A stretch of 64,000 nucleotides of DNA. It comes from Streptomyces sp. YIM 130001 (lineage in GTDB: Bacteria; Actinomycetota; Actinomycetes; Streptomycetales; Streptomycetaceae). The notes under the pieces are model-generated. The model was not told the origin of the DNA. It ran no database searches and worked only from the letters and a program-made list of their open reading frames with translations. The position numbers and the translations under genes are program-made. This document shows positions 7,928-16,115 of the stretch, in pieces. The stretch covers positions 1-64,000 of the forward strand of contig NZ_KZ984556.1 in NCBI RefSeq assembly GCF_003574445.1, given 5' to 3'. How positions within the stretch are numbered: position 1 is the stretch's first letter; every line of letters begins with the position of its first letter.

Positions 7928-8026
7928 CAGTGGTTGTCCTTCACCGTTTTGTGTGTGATGGACCGCGCTCACGCCTGCCTGTAGTAGGACGTCCGAGCTT
8001 CCTCGCATGCCACGGCCCCGCGTTCG

Positions 8027-8032
8027 ATTATC
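8027..8032 (-). promoter_or_regulatory. Possible -10 element of the ilvE promoter
   Basis: GATAAT on the minus strand, 99 bases upstream of the ilvE start, is the best -10-like hexamer in this GC-rich gap. No good -35 is visible at 16-18 bases, so this is tentative. Confidence 0.35.
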
Positions 8033-8109
8033 GCGCGGAAGCGGCCGTGGGCGAAACGGCGTGAATGCGACCCAGGGTCAGATGGTGGCACCCGGGGCCG
8101 CACAAGGGG

Positions 8110-8142
8110 AAGCCGCCGGGTGCGTGAGCGACCCGGCGGCTT
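8110..8142 (-). terminator. leuB terminator
   Basis: A perfect 12-base-pair stem (AAGCCGCCGGGT / ACCCGGCGGCTT) with a 9-base loop lies 16 bases after the leuB stop codon. Confidence 0.8.
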
Positions 8143-8157
8143 GTGGTGTCCGACGGG

Positions 8158-9198
8158 TCAGCCGGCTACTCGTACGGCGAGCGCGTCACCGATCTCGTCG
8201 GTGGTACGGGGAGTTCCGTCGCGCTCCGCCAGGTCGGCGGAGACGGCGTCCTCGATGCGCTCGGCGCGCTCGGTGTGACCGAGGTGACGCAGCAGGAGGG
8301 CGACCGAGAGGATCGTCGCCGTCGGGTCGGCCTTGCCCTGGCCCGCGATGTCGGGCGCGGAGCCGTGCACGGGCTCGAACATGGACGGGAAGTCGCCCGT
8401 CGGGTTCACGTTGCCGGAGGCGGCCAGGCCGATACCGCCGGTCACGGCGGCGGCGAGGTCGGTGAGGATGTCGCCGAAGAGGTTGTCGGTGACGATCACG
8501 TCGAAGCGCTCGGGCTGGGTGACAAAGAAGATCGTCGCGGCGTCGACGTGCAGATAGTCGGTGCCGACCTCGGGGTACTCGGCCGCGACCCGGTCGAAGA
8601 TGTTCTTCCACAGGTGGCCCGCGTACACGAGGACGTTGTTCTTGTGGACCAGGGTGAGCTTCTTGCGGGGCCGGTTGTTCGCCCGCTCGAAGGCGTCGCG
8701 GACCACGCGCTCCACGCCGTACGCCGTGTTGACGCTGACCTCGGTGGCGACCTCGGCGGGGGTGCCGGTGCGCAGCGAGCCGCCGTTGCCCGTGTACGGG
8801 CCCTCGGTGCCCTCGCGGACGACGACGAAGTCGATGTCCGGGCGACCGGCGAGCGGGGTCTCGGTGTTCGGGAAGAGCTTGCTCGGCCGGAGGTTGATGA
8901 AGTGGTCGAAGGCGAAGCGGAGCTTCAGGAGCAGGCCCCGCTCGAGGACGCCGGAGGGGACCGAGGGGTCGCCGATGGCGCCGAGCAGGATCGCGTCGTG
9001 GCTCTTGAGCGCTTCGAGCTCCTCGTCCGGGAGGGTCTCTCCCGTGCGGTGCCAGCGCTGGGCGCCGAGGTCGTACTCCTTGGTCTCCAGCTTCACATCC
9101 TGCGGAAGGGCCGCGTTCAGGACCTTCAGGCCCTGGGCCACGACCTCCGGGCCGATGCCGTCACCGGGGATCACTGCGAGATTGAGGCTGCGAGACAT
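8158..9198 (-). CDS. leuB: 3-Isopropylmalate dehydrogenase
   Basis: This 346-residue beta-decarboxylating dehydrogenase oxidises 3-isopropylmalate in leucine synthesis, and may act on the methylmalate formed after CimA. The N-terminal LAVIPGDGIGPEVVAQG, the substrate-loop arginines (RFAFDHFINLRPSK), FVVVREGTEGPYTGNGG, and the metal-binding DNLFGDILTDLAAAVTGGIGLAAS are all intact. The coding frame opens well upstream through the divergent gene, but MSRSLNLAVIPGDG is the family N-terminus. No Shine-Dalgarno is seen; a TAGGCT -10 lies just before the ATG, which suggests a leaderless mRNA. It converges on no gene and ends at a strong hairpin before ilvE. Confidence 0.95.
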   Translation of the reverse strand: MSRSLNLAVIPGDGIGPEVVAQGLKVLNAALPQDVKLETKEYDLGAQRWHRTGETLPDEELEALKSHDAILLGAIGDPSVPSGVLERGLLLKLRFAFDHFINLRPSKLFPNTETPLAGRPDIDFVVVREGTEGPYTGNGGSLRTGTPAEVATEVSVNTAYGVERVVRDAFERANNRPRKKLTLVHKNNVLVYAGHLWKNIFDRVAAEYPEVGTDYLHVDAATIFFVTQPERFDVIVTDNLFGDILTDLAAAVTGGIGLAASGNVNPTGDFPSMFEPVHGSAPDIAGQGKADPTATILSVALLLRHLGHTERAERIEDAVSADLAERDGTPRTTDEIGDALAVRVAG

Positions 9199-9205
9199 GA
9201 CGCGC

Positions 9206-9234
9206 AGCCTACTCGCCGTCCCAGTGAATGACAT
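9206..9234 (-). promoter_or_regulatory. Putative leuB promoter giving a leaderless transcript
   Basis: On the minus strand ATGTCA (9234-9229), a 17-base spacer and TAGGCT (9211-9206) precede the leuB ATG by seven bases. The -10 matches the actinobacterial TAGRNT form, and initiation would fall at or next to the A of the start codon. Confidence 0.45.
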
Positions 9235-9337
9235 TCGAGGTCCAGAATGCGGACCCGGGATCGGCTCACCGGATCGACACGATCCGTTCATGCCGCGGTG
9301 TGGCACCCGTTGGAAGCGACTGGGAAGTTCTCCCGGC

Positions 9338-10939
9338 ATGGACACCCCCGATGTCGGCATACCCGAGCAGCTCGCCAAGCGTCTGAGCATGCCGGAGCAG
9401 CACGAGTACCTGCGCGCCCAGCACGCGCGCCCGAAGGTCAGCCGCCGGTCCGCCCTGGCCGGTGGTCTGGTGACGGCGGCGGCCGCGGGCGGCGCCGGAC
9501 TCCTGGTCGGCGGCGCGGACAAGGCGGACGCGGCGGGCTCTTCGGCGCCGCGGGCCGCGGCCGCCCCGGCCCGGACGGAGATCGACGGGTCGCTGGTGGC
9601 GCCGTTCGGACGCCACCTCGCCTTCGGTGCGGACCCGAAGACGCAGATGCGGATCTCCTGGCAGGCGCCCTTCGCGGTACGGCGGCCGTACCTGCGGGTC
9701 GGGCTGCGGCCCTGGGACCTGAGCCGGCGGATCGAGGCCGAGGTGCGCGATCTGCACACTCCGTCGCTGTCCGGGAAGCTGCCCGAGGTGGACCAGCTGT
9801 ACTTCCATGTGGCGCTCGACGGGCTCGAGCCCGGGACCACGTACTACTACGGCGTCGGACACCAGGGCTTCGACCCGGCCTCCCCCGAGCGGCTGTCGAC
9901 GCTCGGCTCGTTCCGTACCGCGCCCGCGCGGCCTGCGAGGTTCGTCTTCACCGCCTTCGGCGACCAGGGCGTGAGCTATCACGCGCTGGCCAACGACCAG
10001 TTGATCCTGGGCCAGAATCCGTCGTTCCACCTGCATGCCGGCGATATCTGCTACGCGGACGCCAGCGGCCAGGGCAAGGAGTCGGACACGTACGACGCCC
10101 GGGTGTGGGACCAGTTCCTCGCGCAGACCGAGAGTGTCGCGGCCCGGGTCCCGTGGATGGTGACGACCGGCAACCACGACATGGAGGCCTGGTACTCGCC
10201 GAACGGCTACGGCGGTCAGTCCGCCCGCTGGTCCCTGCCCGCGAACGGCTTCGACCCGAAGGCCGCCCCCGGCGTCTACTCCTTCACGTACGGCAATGTC
10301 GGCGTCGTCGCGCTCGACGCCAACGACGTCTCGTACGAGATTCCCGCCAACAAGGGCTACACCGACGGGAGGCAGACCGCCTGGCTGGACCGCAGGCTCG
10401 GCGAGCTGCGGCGCGATCCGGACGTGGACTTCATCGTCGTCTTCTTCCACCACTGCATGTACTCCACCTCCACGCACGCCTCGGACGGGGGTGTGCGGGA
10501 CGCCTGGCTGCCGGCCTTCACCAAGCACCAGGTGGACCTGGTCATCAACGGCCACAACCACGTCTACGAGCGCACCGACGCGATCAAGGACGGCGAGGTC
10601 GGCAAGAAGCTGCCGATCGGCGCGAGCACCGACCCGACCCGCGACGGCATCGTCTACGTGACGGCGGGCGGCGCCGGCAAGGAGCTGTACGGCTTCCCGG
10701 CCGGGGTGAAGGACAGCTTCGAGGGCTCGGTGAACGATCGCGAGTCCATCGTGACGTTCCACTGGACGAAGGCTCGACTGCCCGACCCGGACCGGGTGGA
10801 GTGGTCACGGGTGCGCTACGCCGGCTACTCGTTCCTCGCGGTGGAGGCCGAGACGGGCTCGCGCCCGCGTCTGACGGTCTCCGCGCTCGCCGAGAACGGC
10901 GAGCGCATCGACCACTTCGAGGTGCGGCGGGGGCGTTAG
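9338..10939 (+). CDS. Tat-exported purple acid phosphatase-like metallophosphoesterase
   Basis: This 533-residue protein has a twin-arginine signal (VSRRSALAGGLVTAAAAGGAGLL, about residues 30-55), an N-terminal purple-acid-phosphatase/fibronectin-like domain (QMRISWQAPF..., LEPGTTYYYGVG) and a calcineurin-like phosphoesterase domain. Metal-ligand motifs follow the family order: FGDQGV (in place of the usual GDxG), GDICYAD, TTGNHDME, VVFFHHCMYS and NGHNHVYER. It probably hydrolyses phosphate esters outside the cell. The start MDTPDVGIPEQ is supported by GGAAG about ten bases upstream. It diverges from leuB and is monocistronic, with a convergent small gene after it. Confidence 0.9.
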   Translation: MDTPDVGIPEQLAKRLSMPEQHEYLRAQHARPKVSRRSALAGGLVTAAAAGGAGLLVGGADKADAAGSSAPRAAAAPARTEIDGSLVAPFGRHLAFGADPKTQMRISWQAPFAVRRPYLRVGLRPWDLSRRIEAEVRDLHTPSLSGKLPEVDQLYFHVALDGLEPGTTYYYGVGHQGFDPASPERLSTLGSFRTAPARPARFVFTAFGDQGVSYHALANDQLILGQNPSFHLHAGDICYADASGQGKESDTYDARVWDQFLAQTESVAARVPWMVTTGNHDMEAWYSPNGYGGQSARWSLPANGFDPKAAPGVYSFTYGNVGVVALDANDVSYEIPANKGYTDGRQTAWLDRRLGELRRDPDVDFIVVFFHHCMYSTSTHASDGGVRDAWLPAFTKHQVDLVINGHNHVYERTDAIKDGEVGKKLPIGASTDPTRDGIVYVTAGGAGKELYGFPAGVKDSFEGSVNDRESIVTFHWTKARLPDPDRVEWSRVRYAGYSFLAVEAETGSRPRLTVSALAENGERIDHFEVRRGR

Positions 10940-10959
10940 CGATGGTGGTGCCGTCGGCC

Positions 10960-11094
10960 TCAGTGGCCGGTGGCGCCGCCATTGTCCCGGCGGTCGAGGG
11001 CGCGCTGGAGGGCTGCGGCGGCGTTCTTGCGCTCGGCCTCGGCGGAGGTGGAGTGACGGCGGGCACGACGGCGGGTGGTCGTCTCGACGGGCAT
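10960..11094 (-). CDS. Small basic protein, 44 residues
   Basis: A short frame encodes MPVETTTRRRARRHSTSAEA continuing to RRDNGGATGH. A strong ribosome site (AAGGAG, ten bases upstream) precedes the ATG, and codons are strongly GC3-biased. The N-terminal half is Arg-rich and the second half is a predicted helix with Ala, Glu and Lys (AEAERKNAAAALQRALDRRD). Similar short basic proteins recur in Streptomyces genomes (from memory); function unknown, possibly nucleic-acid associated. It is convergent with the phosphatase gene, ending 20 bases from it, and divergent from the oxidoreductase. Confidence 0.65.
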   Translation of the reverse strand: MPVETTTRRRARRHSTSAEAERKNAAAALQRALDRRDNGGATGH

Positions 11095-11434
11095 CGGGGA
11101 TCGACTCCTTGAGATCACGCGGGCCGGGGCGGAGCACGGCGGTCCGCAAGGGGGATTTCGAGGCGCCGGAAGAGGCGGGGAGCGGGCCCGCAGGGGTTGC
11201 CTGCGTCAGGGCTCCGACTCAGCACCGCCATTCGCTTGTCGAGCGGAACGTTCGGCTCCTACAAAGCTAGGACAGCTCGGCCTGTCTGTCTCCACAATTA
11301 CTCGGACTTCCTACTATCTGAGACGGCGACCTTCGCCCGCCGCCCGCCAGGGCCCGGAAACAGCGCCCACACGTGACGTACGACGCAAGGGTGAGGGCGG
11401 GCCGGCCACCTGCTCCGGTCTAACGTTTCCGGCC
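11095..11434. other. Intergenic region before the NADPH oxidoreductase
   Basis: The 340-base gap presumably holds the divergent promoters of the 44-residue protein and the oxidoreductase. TACTAT near 11312-11317 is a possible plus-strand -10. I see no convincing gene, RNA or hairpin. Confidence 0.4.
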
Positions 11435-12424
11435 ATGAACGGCATCGCACGCACCGTGCACCAGACGGCCCGGCCGCAGGGTTTCCCGACGGCAGATCAC
11501 TTCCGCTTCGTGGAGTCGGCGCTCCCCGAGCCCGCGCCCGGCACCGCCCTGGTCGAGAACCTCTACTGGTCGGTGGACCCGTACCACCGGGAAATGATGG
11601 ACGGGGACTTCGAGCTCGACGCTCCCCTGGAGGGCCGCACGATCGGCCGCGTCGTCGCCTCGCGCGAGGAGTCGCTCGAAGAGGGCTCCCTGGTGCTCCA
11701 CCGGCACGGCTGGCGGACCCATTGCGTGGTGCGGCCCGACGAGGCGCGGCGCCTGACGCACCACCCGGGCGTACCGCTCTCGGCCCACTTGAGCATCCTC
11801 GGGGGCACAGGTCTGACCGCGTACGTCGGCCTGAGGAGGATCGCCCGGCTTCAGGAGGGCGAGGATCTCTTCGTCTCGTCGGCGGCCGGTGGCGTCGGCA
11901 CGGCCACCGGCCGGCTGGCCCGACTGCTCGGCGCCGGCCGAGTGGTCGGCAGCGCGGGCTCTGCGGCCAAGGCCGGCTACCTCATCGAGCACGTCGGCTA
12001 CGACGCCGTCTTCGACTATCACGCCGGGCCGGCCGCGGACCTACTCGCCGCGGCAGCGCCCGACGGCATCGACGTGTACGTGGACAACGTCGGCGGGGAC
12101 CAGCTCGCGGCCTCGATCGGCGCCCTGCGCGAGTTCGGCCGGGTCGTACGGATCGGCACCATCGGCCAGTACAACGCCCCGGATGCTCCACCCGTCCGCT
12201 TCAAGCATGCCGACGTGGTGGACAAGAGCCTGCGCATCGAAGGCTTCCTGGTGCGCAACTACCGTGACCTGCAAGGCGAGTTGGAGGACTTCGTGGTGCC
12301 GCACCTGCGCAGCGGAGCGATACAGCTCGACGAGACCGTGACCGAAGGGTTCGACGGGATCGTGGAGTCCTTCCTCGGCATGCTGCGGGGCGAGAACGTG
12401 GGGAAGATGATCGTCCGCGCCTGA
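11435..12424 (+). CDS. NADP-dependent medium-chain oxidoreductase (leukotriene B4 dehydrogenase-like)
   Basis: This 329-residue zinc-independent medium-chain reductase fits the leukotriene B4 12-hydroxydehydrogenase / curcumin reductase group, which reduces enones with NADPH. The N-terminal GroES-like half contains ENLYWSVDPYHREMM; the Rossmann half has the nucleotide loop VSSAAGGVGTATGRLARLLG, followed by GIDVYVDNVGGDQL and the C-terminal GKMIVR typical of the group. There are no structural or catalytic zinc cysteines. MNGIARTVHQ is chosen as start because it matches the family N-terminus. The TetR gene follows 104 bases downstream and may regulate it. Confidence 0.88.
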   Translation: MNGIARTVHQTARPQGFPTADHFRFVESALPEPAPGTALVENLYWSVDPYHREMMDGDFELDAPLEGRTIGRVVASREESLEEGSLVLHRHGWRTHCVVRPDEARRLTHHPGVPLSAHLSILGGTGLTAYVGLRRIARLQEGEDLFVSSAAGGVGTATGRLARLLGAGRVVGSAGSAAKAGYLIEHVGYDAVFDYHAGPAADLLAAAAPDGIDVYVDNVGGDQLAASIGALREFGRVVRIGTIGQYNAPDAPPVRFKHADVVDKSLRIEGFLVRNYRDLQGELEDFVVPHLRSGAIQLDETVTEGFDGIVESFLGMLRGENVGKMIVRA

Positions 12425-12468
12425 GGCGCACCTCCTGTTCCTCAGTCACCTGCCCCTTAACCTCCCTC

Positions 12469-12497
12469 GCATTTGCCTAAAGGTATTAGGTAAATGC
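12469..12497. promoter_or_regulatory. TetR autoregulatory operator
   Basis: GCATTTGCCTAA and TTAGGTAAATGC form a near-perfect palindrome (12-base arms, 5-base spacer, one mismatch), with its last base 31 bases upstream of the TetR start. Position and AT-rich composition make it the likely binding site of the adjacent regulator. Confidence 0.7.
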
Positions 12498-12528
12498 ACA
12501 CTGACTTATCTCCGGAGGAGGGCAAGAC

Positions 12529-13098
12529 ATGGCGCGTGCAGGACTGAACTCGGATCGGCTGACCCGGGCGGGGGCCGATCTCGCCGACGAGGCCGGTTTC
12601 GAGCAGGTGACCGTCTCGGCCCTGGCCCGGCACTTCGACGTCAAGGTCGCGAGCCTGTATTCGCACGTCAGGAGCTCGCGGGACCTCAAGACCCGGATCG
12701 CGCTGCTCGCCCTGGAAGAGCTGGCCGACCGCGTCGCGGCGGCCGTGGCGGGACGGGCCGGCAAGGACGCCCTGACCGCGTTCGCCAACGCCTACCGGGA
12801 CTACGCCTTGGAGCACCCCGGCCGTTGGGCGGCGACACTGTTGCCGCTCGACCCCGAGACGGCGGCCGCCAGTGCCGGCGTACGGCACGCGCAGATGACG
12901 CGGGCGATCCTGCGCGGCTATGACCTGTCGGAACCGGACAGCACCCACGCGGTCCGGCTCCTCGGAAGCGTGTTCCGCGGATTCGTCGGCCTGGAGGGCA
13001 ACGGCGGTTTCAGCCACAGCGCGCCCGACTCGCAGGTGTCCTGGGACCGGTCCCTCGACGCCCTCGACGCGCTCCTGCGGAACTGGCCCGCTCCTTGA
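12529..13098 (+). CDS. TetR/AcrR family regulator with WHG-type C-terminal domain
   Basis: In this 189-residue regulator the N-terminal helix-turn-helix (LADEAGFEQVTVSALARHFDVKVASLYSHVRSSRDLKTRI, about residues 17-56) binds DNA, and the C-terminal ligand domain with ALEHPGRWAATL and RLLGSVFRGFVGLEGNGGF is of the WHG type. GGAGGAGGG about nine bases before ATG supports the start. A 29-base palindrome overlapping its promoter suggests autorepression. The effector is unknown; likely targets are itself, the upstream oxidoreductase and the downstream SGNH hydrolase, 51 bases away. Confidence 0.88.
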   Translation: MARAGLNSDRLTRAGADLADEAGFEQVTVSALARHFDVKVASLYSHVRSSRDLKTRIALLALEELADRVAAAVAGRAGKDALTAFANAYRDYALEHPGRWAATLLPLDPETAAASAGVRHAQMTRAILRGYDLSEPDSTHAVRLLGSVFRGFVGLEGNGGFSHSAPDSQVSWDRSLDALDALLRNWPAP

Positions 13099-13149
13099 CC
13101 ACGCCCGCTCCCGCGTGACCCCCACCCCTCAGATCGACAGGCGGAACCC

Positions 13150-14325
13150 ATGCCCACCGAGACCCACTGGATCACTACGCCCATCACCGAGGACCTGCTG
13201 CGCGGCGCCCTCGAACTCGAGCGCACCGAACGCGGCGTACTCCCCCACCGGCTGCCCGCGCGGGCCCGCGCGCAGGGCGCCGACCCGCAGCTGTCGATGG
13301 CCGAGTCCCAGCCCTCCGGCGTGCGCCTCGTCCTTCGCACCCGGGCGACCGCGATCGAGCTGGACACGCTGCCGACCAAGCGGGACTACGTCGGTGCACC
13401 GCCCCGCCCGGACGGTCTCTACGACCTGCTCGTGGACGGGCGCCCGGCAGGACAGGGATCCGTGGCCGGCGGCAACGTCCTGACCATCGACATGATGCAG
13501 GGCACCACCGAGACCAAACCCGGCCCGCCCGGCACCGTGCGCTTCACCGGCCTCGGCGACGCCGAAAAGGACGTCGAGATATGGCTCCCGCACAACGAGA
13601 CGACCGAGCTTCTCGCCCTGCGCACCGACGCCCCCGTGGAGCCGGCGCCGGAGCGTGGCGCCAAGGTCTGGCTGCACCACGGCAGTTCGATCTCGCACGG
13701 CTCCGACGCGGCGAGTCCGTCCACCATCTGGCCCGCCGTCGCCGCCTCGATCGGCGGGGTGGAGTTGATCAATCTGGGGCTCGCCGGCAGTGCGCTCCTG
13801 GACCCCTTCACCGCCCGCGCCCTGCGGGACACCCCCGCCGACCTGATCAGCATCAAGCTCGGCATCAACGTGGTGAACGCCGACCTGATGCGGCTGCGCG
13901 CCTTCGGTCCTGCGGTGCACGGGTTCCTCGACACCGTCCGGGAAGGTCACCCCAGCACGCCGCTGCTCGTCGTCTCGTCGATCCTGTGCCCGATCCACGA
14001 GCACACCCCCGGACCTGCCGCACCGAACCTCAGCAATATGAAGGACGGGCAGTTGACGTTCGTGGCGACGGGCGACCCCGGCGACCCCACGCGCCTCACG
14101 CTCGGCACCGTCCGGAACGAGCTCTCCCGCATCGTCGCCGAGCGGTCGGCCGACGACCCGAACCTGCACTACCTCGACGGACGTGAGCTCTACGGCGAGC
14201 GTGACGCCGTGGAGCTGCCGCTGCCGGACGCACTGCACCCGGACGCCGCGACGCACCTCCGTATCGGCGAACGCTTCGCCGAGCTGTGCTTCACCCCGGA
14301 GGGCCCGTTCCCGCGCGGCGCGTGA
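13150..14325 (+). CDS. SGNH/GDSL-family hydrolase
   Basis: This 391-residue protein combines an N-terminal beta-rich domain (about 1-165) with an SGNH hydrolase domain. The catalytic serine lies in WLHHGSSISHGSDA (block I), block II/III features are NLGLAGSALL and KLGINVVN, and the C-terminal DALHPDAATH supplies the Asp/His pair. It is likely an esterase or lipase acting on an acyl or carbohydrate ester. No signal peptide is seen, so it is presumably intracellular. It sits 51 bases after the TetR gene and could be co-transcribed with it. A strong hairpin follows, before the convergent pruA. Confidence 0.82.
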   Translation: MPTETHWITTPITEDLLRGALELERTERGVLPHRLPARARAQGADPQLSMAESQPSGVRLVLRTRATAIELDTLPTKRDYVGAPPRPDGLYDLLVDGRPAGQGSVAGGNVLTIDMMQGTTETKPGPPGTVRFTGLGDAEKDVEIWLPHNETTELLALRTDAPVEPAPERGAKVWLHHGSSISHGSDAASPSTIWPAVAASIGGVELINLGLAGSALLDPFTARALRDTPADLISIKLGINVVNADLMRLRAFGPAVHGFLDTVREGHPSTPLLVVSSILCPIHEHTPGPAAPNLSNMKDGQLTFVATGDPGDPTRLTLGTVRNELSRIVAERSADDPNLHYLDGRELYGERDAVELPLPDALHPDAATHLRIGERFAELCFTPEGPFPRGA

Positions 14326-14350
14326 GGTCGCCGCGGCCGGGCGCAAGACG

Positions 14351-14387
14351 CCGCCCCCGCACGGCGTGGGGGGCCGTACGGGGGCGG
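14351..14387. terminator. Bidirectional terminator
   Basis: CCGCCCCCGCACGGC (14351-14365) pairs with GCCGTACGGGGGCGG (14373-14387) with one mismatch and a 7-base loop, between the SGNH hydrolase and pruA. Confidence 0.75.
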
Positions 14388-14418
14388 GGATGGGGTGCCG
14401 GCGGTGCCGGACGGGCGG

Positions 14419-16050
14419 TCAGCCCATGTGCGGGTAGCGGTAGTCAGTCGGCGGGACCAGCGCTTCCTTGATGGCACGGGTCAGCGTCCAGCGCATCAGG
14501 TTCTGCGGGGCGCCGGCCTTGTCGCAGGTGCCGGAGGCGCGGCCGCCGCCGAAGGGCTGCTGGCCGACGACGGCGCCGGTCGACTTGTCGTTGATGTAGA
14601 AGTTGCCCGCCGCGTAGCGGAGCTTGTTCATCGCGTCGGCCGCTGCGGCACGGTCGCCGGCGATGATCGAGCCGGTCAGCGCGTACGCGGCCACCGACTC
14701 CATCTGCGCCAGCATCGTGTCGTACGCCTCGTCCTCGTAGACGTGGACGGCGAGGATCGGGCCGAAGTACTCGGTCGAGAAGACCTCGTTCTCGGGGTCC
14801 GAGCACTCGATGACCGTGGGGCGCACGAAGTAGCCGACCGAGTCGTCGTACGTACCGCCCGCGACGATCGTGCAGGTCGGATCGGCGGCGGCACGGTCGA
14901 TGGCGGCCTTGTTCTTCGCGAAGGCGCGGTCGTCGATGACGGCGCCCATGAAGTTGTCCAGGTCGGTGACGTCGCCCATGGCGATGCCGTCGACCTCTGC
15001 GGCGAACTCGTCGCGAAGGCCGCCGTCCCAGAGCGAACGCGGCACGTACGCGCGCGAGGACGCCGAGCACTTCTGGCCCTGGAACTCGAAGGAGCCACGG
15101 GTCATCGCGGTCTTGAGCACCGCCGGGTCGGCGGAGGGGTGCGCGACGACGAAGTCCTTGCCACCGGTCTCGCCGACGATCCGCGGGTAGGAGCGGTACT
15201 TCTCGATGTTGTTGCCGACCGTCTTCCACAGGTGCTGGAAGGTCTTGGTCGAGCCCGTGAAGTGGATGCCCGCGAGCTCCGGGTGCTCGAGTGCGACCTC
15301 GGAGACGGCGAGACCGTCGCCGGTGACCAGGTTGATGACGCCCTTCGGGAGACCTGCCTCCTCCAGGAGCTGCATGAGCAGGACGGCGGCGTGGGTCTGC
15401 GTCGGGGACGGCTTCCACACCACGACGTTGCCCATGAGGGCGGGCGCGGTCGGCAGATTGCCCGCGATGGCCGTGAAGTTGAACGGCGTGATCGCGTAGA
15501 CGAAGCCCTCGAGCGGACGGTGGTCGAGACGGTTCCAGACGCCCGGGGAGTTCGCCGGGGGCTGCTCGGCGAGCAGGTCGCGGGCGTAGCTCACGTTGAA
15601 GCGCCAGAAGTCGATCAGTTCGCAGGGGGTGTCGATCTCCGCCTGCTGGGCCGTCTTGCCCTGGCCGAGCATCGTGGAGGCCGCGAGAGTCTCGCGCCAG
15701 GGGCCCGACAGCAGTTCGGCCGCGCGCAGGATGATCGCGGCGCGGTCGTCGAAGGACATCGCACGCCAGGCGGGGGCCGCGGCGAGCGCGGCGTCGACCG
15801 CTTCCTGTGCGTCGGCCTGGGTGGCGTTGCCGTAGGTGCCGATGACGGACTTGTGGTTGTGCGGCTGGACGACGTCGAAGCGCTCGCCGGCGCCCATCCG
15901 CTTGACGCCGCCGATCGTCATCGGCAGGTCGATCGGATTCTGCGCCAGCTCCTTGAGCTTGGCCTCCAGGCGGGCCCGCTCGGCGGAGCCGGGGGCGTAG
16001 GAGTGGACCGGCTCGTTGACCGGCGTGGGGACCTGGGTCACAGCGTCCAT
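14419..16050 (-). CDS. pruA: L-glutamate gamma-semialdehyde (1-pyrroline-5-carboxylate) dehydrogenase
   Basis: This 543-residue aldehyde dehydrogenase converts glutamate semialdehyde to glutamate with NAD, the second step of proline catabolism. The catalytic Cys lies in EFQGQKCSASSRAY, the general base region is RIVGETGGKDFV, the NAD loop is HFTGSTKTFQ, and NDKSTGAVVGQQPFGGGRASGT is specific to P5C dehydrogenases. It is monofunctional, not fused to proline dehydrogenase as in PutA. It lies 65 bases downstream of the proline dehydrogenase gene and is very likely co-transcribed with it. Confidence 0.96.
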   Translation of the reverse strand: MDAVTQVPTPVNEPVHSYAPGSAERARLEAKLKELAQNPIDLPMTIGGVKRMGAGERFDVVQPHNHKSVIGTYGNATQADAQEAVDAALAAAPAWRAMSFDDRAAIILRAAELLSGPWRETLAASTMLGQGKTAQQAEIDTPCELIDFWRFNVSYARDLLAEQPPANSPGVWNRLDHRPLEGFVYAITPFNFTAIAGNLPTAPALMGNVVVWKPSPTQTHAAVLLMQLLEEAGLPKGVINLVTGDGLAVSEVALEHPELAGIHFTGSTKTFQHLWKTVGNNIEKYRSYPRIVGETGGKDFVVAHPSADPAVLKTAMTRGSFEFQGQKCSASSRAYVPRSLWDGGLRDEFAAEVDGIAMGDVTDLDNFMGAVIDDRAFAKNKAAIDRAAADPTCTIVAGGTYDDSVGYFVRPTVIECSDPENEVFSTEYFGPILAVHVYEDEAYDTMLAQMESVAAYALTGSIIAGDRAAAADAMNKLRYAAGNFYINDKSTGAVVGQQPFGGGRASGTCDKAGAPQNLMRWTLTRAIKEALVPPTDYRYPHMG

Positions 16051-16115
16051 GAGCTCTGTAACTCCTTGTACGGGGTTGGCGGGTACTCGGGGTCGGGTGG
16101 GATCGGTCCGGGCGG

